A stretch of DNA of 64,000 bases from Nissolia schottii. Lineage: Eukaryota > Streptophyta > Magnoliopsida > Fabales > Fabaceae. Below the pieces are notes generated by a model. That model worked only from the letters and a program-made list of their open reading frames with translations. It was not told where the DNA came from and made no database searches. The DNA is taken from contig QANU01030793.1 of NCBI GenBank assembly GCA_003254905.1, forward strand, positions 69,360-133,359, read 5' to 3'. Position numbers and translations under genes: made by a program. How positions within the stretch are numbered: position 1 is the first letter of the stretch; each line of letters opens with the position of its first letter. Positions 61,260 to 64,000 of this stretch are shown one piece after another.

Positions 61260-62617
61260 TTGCCCCTCCTCCATACGAAATTCCTCCCTATTCCTCACCA
61301 TTTCCTCTTTCTCCCAAGCTTCTTCTACCAATTTTCCTTCCCCCTCACGCTTTCCCTCTCTCTATCTGTCCCTCCTCTGCGGAAACCGAGTTTACCCTTT
61401 CTCTATCATGAGCCATCACACTTCACGCCCCCTCTAGGACTTCCCACTCCGGGACTACCCCTCGGCTTCCCCGCGTGGTTTTCCTTAGAGGCTCAATGGC
61501 ACAACTTTGAGATGCATTATAAGGAGAGGGACGTGATGGAACTGAAGGTGCTGGACATTGTCACATTCGAAGATGGCGTAGGTGATATTTTATCTGTTCT
61601 TGATGCTACTGGGGTGATAAAATTTGTGAGTTTTGACTTGCTGATTTATTCGCATCTTGTTAGGGTATTTTATAGCAATCTTAAGATTAATGACAATGTA
61701 TTAAAGTCTGAGGTCTGTGGCGTTCGCATGGAGCTAACCCTGGAGGAATTTGGGTCAGTTCTACAGCTCCCTGCCCTGGGGAATGATTTGGGGTCTGGCT
61801 TATGGGATTGAGGTTTTACCTCCACCGGGCTCCCTTCGGGGAAGACCTAGCCCTGAACACTATCGGTCACTCAGGGGTGAAGAACTCCATGAATAGACCG
61901 CAAGTGAGTGGCCTGCCAGTGGACTAGAGGATATATCATTACCTCCTGACCCACACCCTAGTCCCTCGTAACGGTAACCACTCCGTTATGACGAAAGACG
62001 ATTGCCTTGTTCTTTGGGCCTTGACGGAGGGTCATAAGATAAACTAGGCTCTCTACATCCTCCAACACATGGGCCAGACACGTGTACGAGATAGCGCTTT
62101 GCCCTATGGAGTGCAAATCTCGATGCTCCTCCGCCATTTCTGGATTCCCTTAGCCGGTACGTATTTCGCCTTTCTACTTGCTTTCCCCCCTATTTGTCCT
62201 TTTATTTGCTTAGCTTGTATGGTTCACTGATCCTGTCTTTATATTTGGTGCTTGTGGCTTTGTGGTTCAGCTGAGCTGAAATGGGCTCCGAAGATCACCT
62301 GGAAGATCGATTCGGGGTGCCTGACGAAGATGCATATATCCTTTAACGAGGATAACCAGCTGGCCTACGAGGTTGCTCAGGGAGGACGTACACGAAAAAG
62401 AACGGCACCTTCCTCACCTTCAGCTCTTTCCACCTCTGGTGCTTCAGCTGCTGCTGCCACCACTTCTGCCGAGCCCACACCGGCACCGGGCCTCTTTCAG
62501 CCCGAGATGGAACTACTGATAAGCCGCTTCGACGCACTAAGCGTCAACATGTCCCGCTTCGAGCGCCTCGAACAGCTGGTGACGTGGATGGACCGCAATG
62601 TGCTGCGGATGGACTGA
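61260..62617 (+). pseudogene. Transposon-associated protein-like reading frame, broken
   Basis: The first open part (61260-61811) has a low-complexity N-terminus and then 'WHNFEMHYKERDVMEL', 'LVRVFYSNLKI', 'CGVRMELTLEEFGSVL' and 'LQLPALGNDL'. This is the pattern of the family labelled 'putative plant transposon protein' (Pfam Transposase_32-like, from memory). Further similarity lies near 61990-62160 ('GQTRVRDSALPYGVQIS'), and a Ser/Ala/Pro-rich C-terminal part at 62252-62617 has a coiled-coil-like end. Such frames occur inside large plant transposable elements, and the surrounding LTR debris fits that. It is broken in a few places; I treat it as a fossil and not as a host gene. Function unknown. 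Confidence 0.55.
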
Positions 62618-62759
62618 GACTTGAGCGCGGTCTACAGGCACTAGGGGTGGTCTAGGTCTGAGGATCCGGCAGGCATTGTCCAACCGAGCTCTGGGGGTGC
62701 ATCTGCATTGGGCCATGCTCCGTCGGCCATGGACGAGGATCCTACACATGATCCGGATG

Positions 62760-64000
62760 AGGCAGAGTAGGGCTCTTAAGGGTTTTAGTGCTTAGTTATC
62801 TTAGGCTTACCTTAGGTTTATGTATATTAGTTTTAGGAACATTTTGTAATTAGCATGGGTTAGGGGCTTTTGGGAAAGTTTGCTTGCAACGGGACCGGGG
62901 GTTCAGTCGACCTTTAACTCATGTACTTATGCAGCTAACTATTAATGAAATGGTTATGTTATCCCTTTTTATCTCAATCTTGGGTGATGTGTTTTAAGAG
63001 TACACTTTATAGCTCATTTATGCGTTTTTAGGGCATTTTCGTACATACACTGCGAATTAAGGTTTCGGGCAGGTTCTTGCCTTTCCTCGGCACCTACATA
63101 TAGTGGCTAGGGAGAGAATAAGGAGAATTGAATCTCGATTCATGAAACGAGGAGGAAATTCTAGGTTATGGAGGCGTTTCCGTCATATTAGGGTTTGGGG
63201 GCAAAATGGTCATTTTGGGGGCAACAGGTCCCGACTAGCCCGACTAGGACCGGGTGGTTGAATTTGATCAAACTTGTGGCGTTTAGGTTTATAAGGGGGC
63301 TTTCCGCTTCATTACGGGGTTTACGGGGCTCACGTGGAAGGTTCGGCCGTAACGTCTCGCGATCAGGTCCGGGACCATACCTGTGACAAAACATTTTAGT
63401 TGGCGAAATGGGAATCGAAAATTCGATTAAAATCGCCGATAAGCGGGTTAAGAATTATAATAAACGGGCTTTCCCGTTACGGGGTGAATTTGAGCGATCG
63501 AAAAGGTTTGCCACGAAGCTCTTTGGATTCAAATCCAAAATGAGAAGTTGAACTAGGGTGGGGAGGCGCCGGGGTGCAACAGAATGCAAAAATGAAAAGT
63601 GCGTTGCAATTTAGGCTATTCTGCTGTAGTTATTCGAATGACCCTTCTCCATACATTCGAATGAATCACTGTTCTTGAAGTATTCGAATGACGCATTTGA
63701 ATGAATCCTGAAATTTCTTCCTTAAGTGTTTGAGCACTCCTCCTCCTTTACTCCCTGCTCCCTTCTCCTCCCGGGGACCCATGTATGCTTCCCCCTTGGT
63801 TTCCTTCCACCTGGTAGCTTGCGGGCTCATTTCGGCTACACGTTGGCTCGGTTAAGGCTTTATCCACCATGTTCCTAGGGTTAGGTTGTCCGCCGTCGCT
63901 CGCAACCCCTGGGAGACCCTGCAAAACCTCAACCATAAGCAGCGTCGTGTGTCGTCTCTTCTACGCGATATGGCTGTCCACTGACACCAGCAAACCCTGA
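62760..64000. mobile_element. GC-richer LTR-element-like remains to the window edge
   Basis: No intact gene. Phrases such as 'gggaatcgaaaattcgatt' (near 63410), 'cccgttacggggtgaattt' (near 63472) and another CATTCGAATG cluster (63630-63700) tie this stretch to the elements on its left. It runs off the window, so the family and ends cannot be fixed. Confidence 0.35.

Overview
This is a plant nuclear window, almost certainly from a eudicot. Two spliced host genes with plant gene structures sit in AT-rich, transposon-rich DNA. Several repeats (a 'gggttaaatatattttt' type end, the tRNA-derived SINE, the abundant short MITEs) remind me of legumes, but that placement is from memory and is weak.

Host genes. 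A nine-exon gene at 2865-6148 (+) encodes plastid diaminopimelate epimerase (DAPF, lysine biosynthesis). Every exon boundary joins in frame and both catalytic cysteines are present. A four-exon gene at 34573-36226 (+) encodes a bHLH transcription factor of the bHLH18/19/20/25 (subgroup IVa) type with a complete basic region. Both look functional. A possible orphan first exon of a plastid-targeted protein lies near 50254. A decayed plastid rps15 copy (nuclear plastid DNA) lies at 13205-13472.

Layout. 0-2.6 kb: repeats, with a 227-bp MITE inserted in a tandem array. 2.6-6.2 kb: DAPF. 7.4-10.6 kb: a broken Ty1/copia element. 10.6-20.6 kb: intergenic DNA with MITE-like pieces, the rps15 fragment and unclassified repeats. 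20.6-22.4 kb: a CACTA end with a transposase-related remnant. 22.4-24.6 kb: two odd degenerate repeat tracts. 25.5-29.5 kb: a very old copia element with a recognisable 3' LTR. 30.0-31.3 kb: two solo LTRs with target duplications. 33.3-34.0 kb: a hAT-type MITE in a tandem duplication. 34.3-36.3 kb: the bHLH gene. 36.95-37.85 kb: a second copy of the first MITE family. 38.36-46.25 kb: a Mutator-like element with 281-bp terminal inverted repeats, a mudrA transposase and a plant-mobile-domain (PMD) gene, both decayed. 46.3-55 kb: MITE, fold-back, SINE and CACTA pieces. 55-64 kb: a more GC-rich nest of LTR-element remains containing two further solo LTRs and a transposon-protein-like reading frame.

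The main scientific interest is the way insertions can be read exactly. Three unrelated elements (a 9-bp-TSD MITE, an LTR element and a hAT MITE) each sit in one unit of a local tandem duplication, and the other unit preserves the empty site. The MULE-PMD element and the dense CATTCGAATG palindromes at 55.8-63.7 kb also deserve a look. I found no CRISPR array, rRNA or true tRNA gene.
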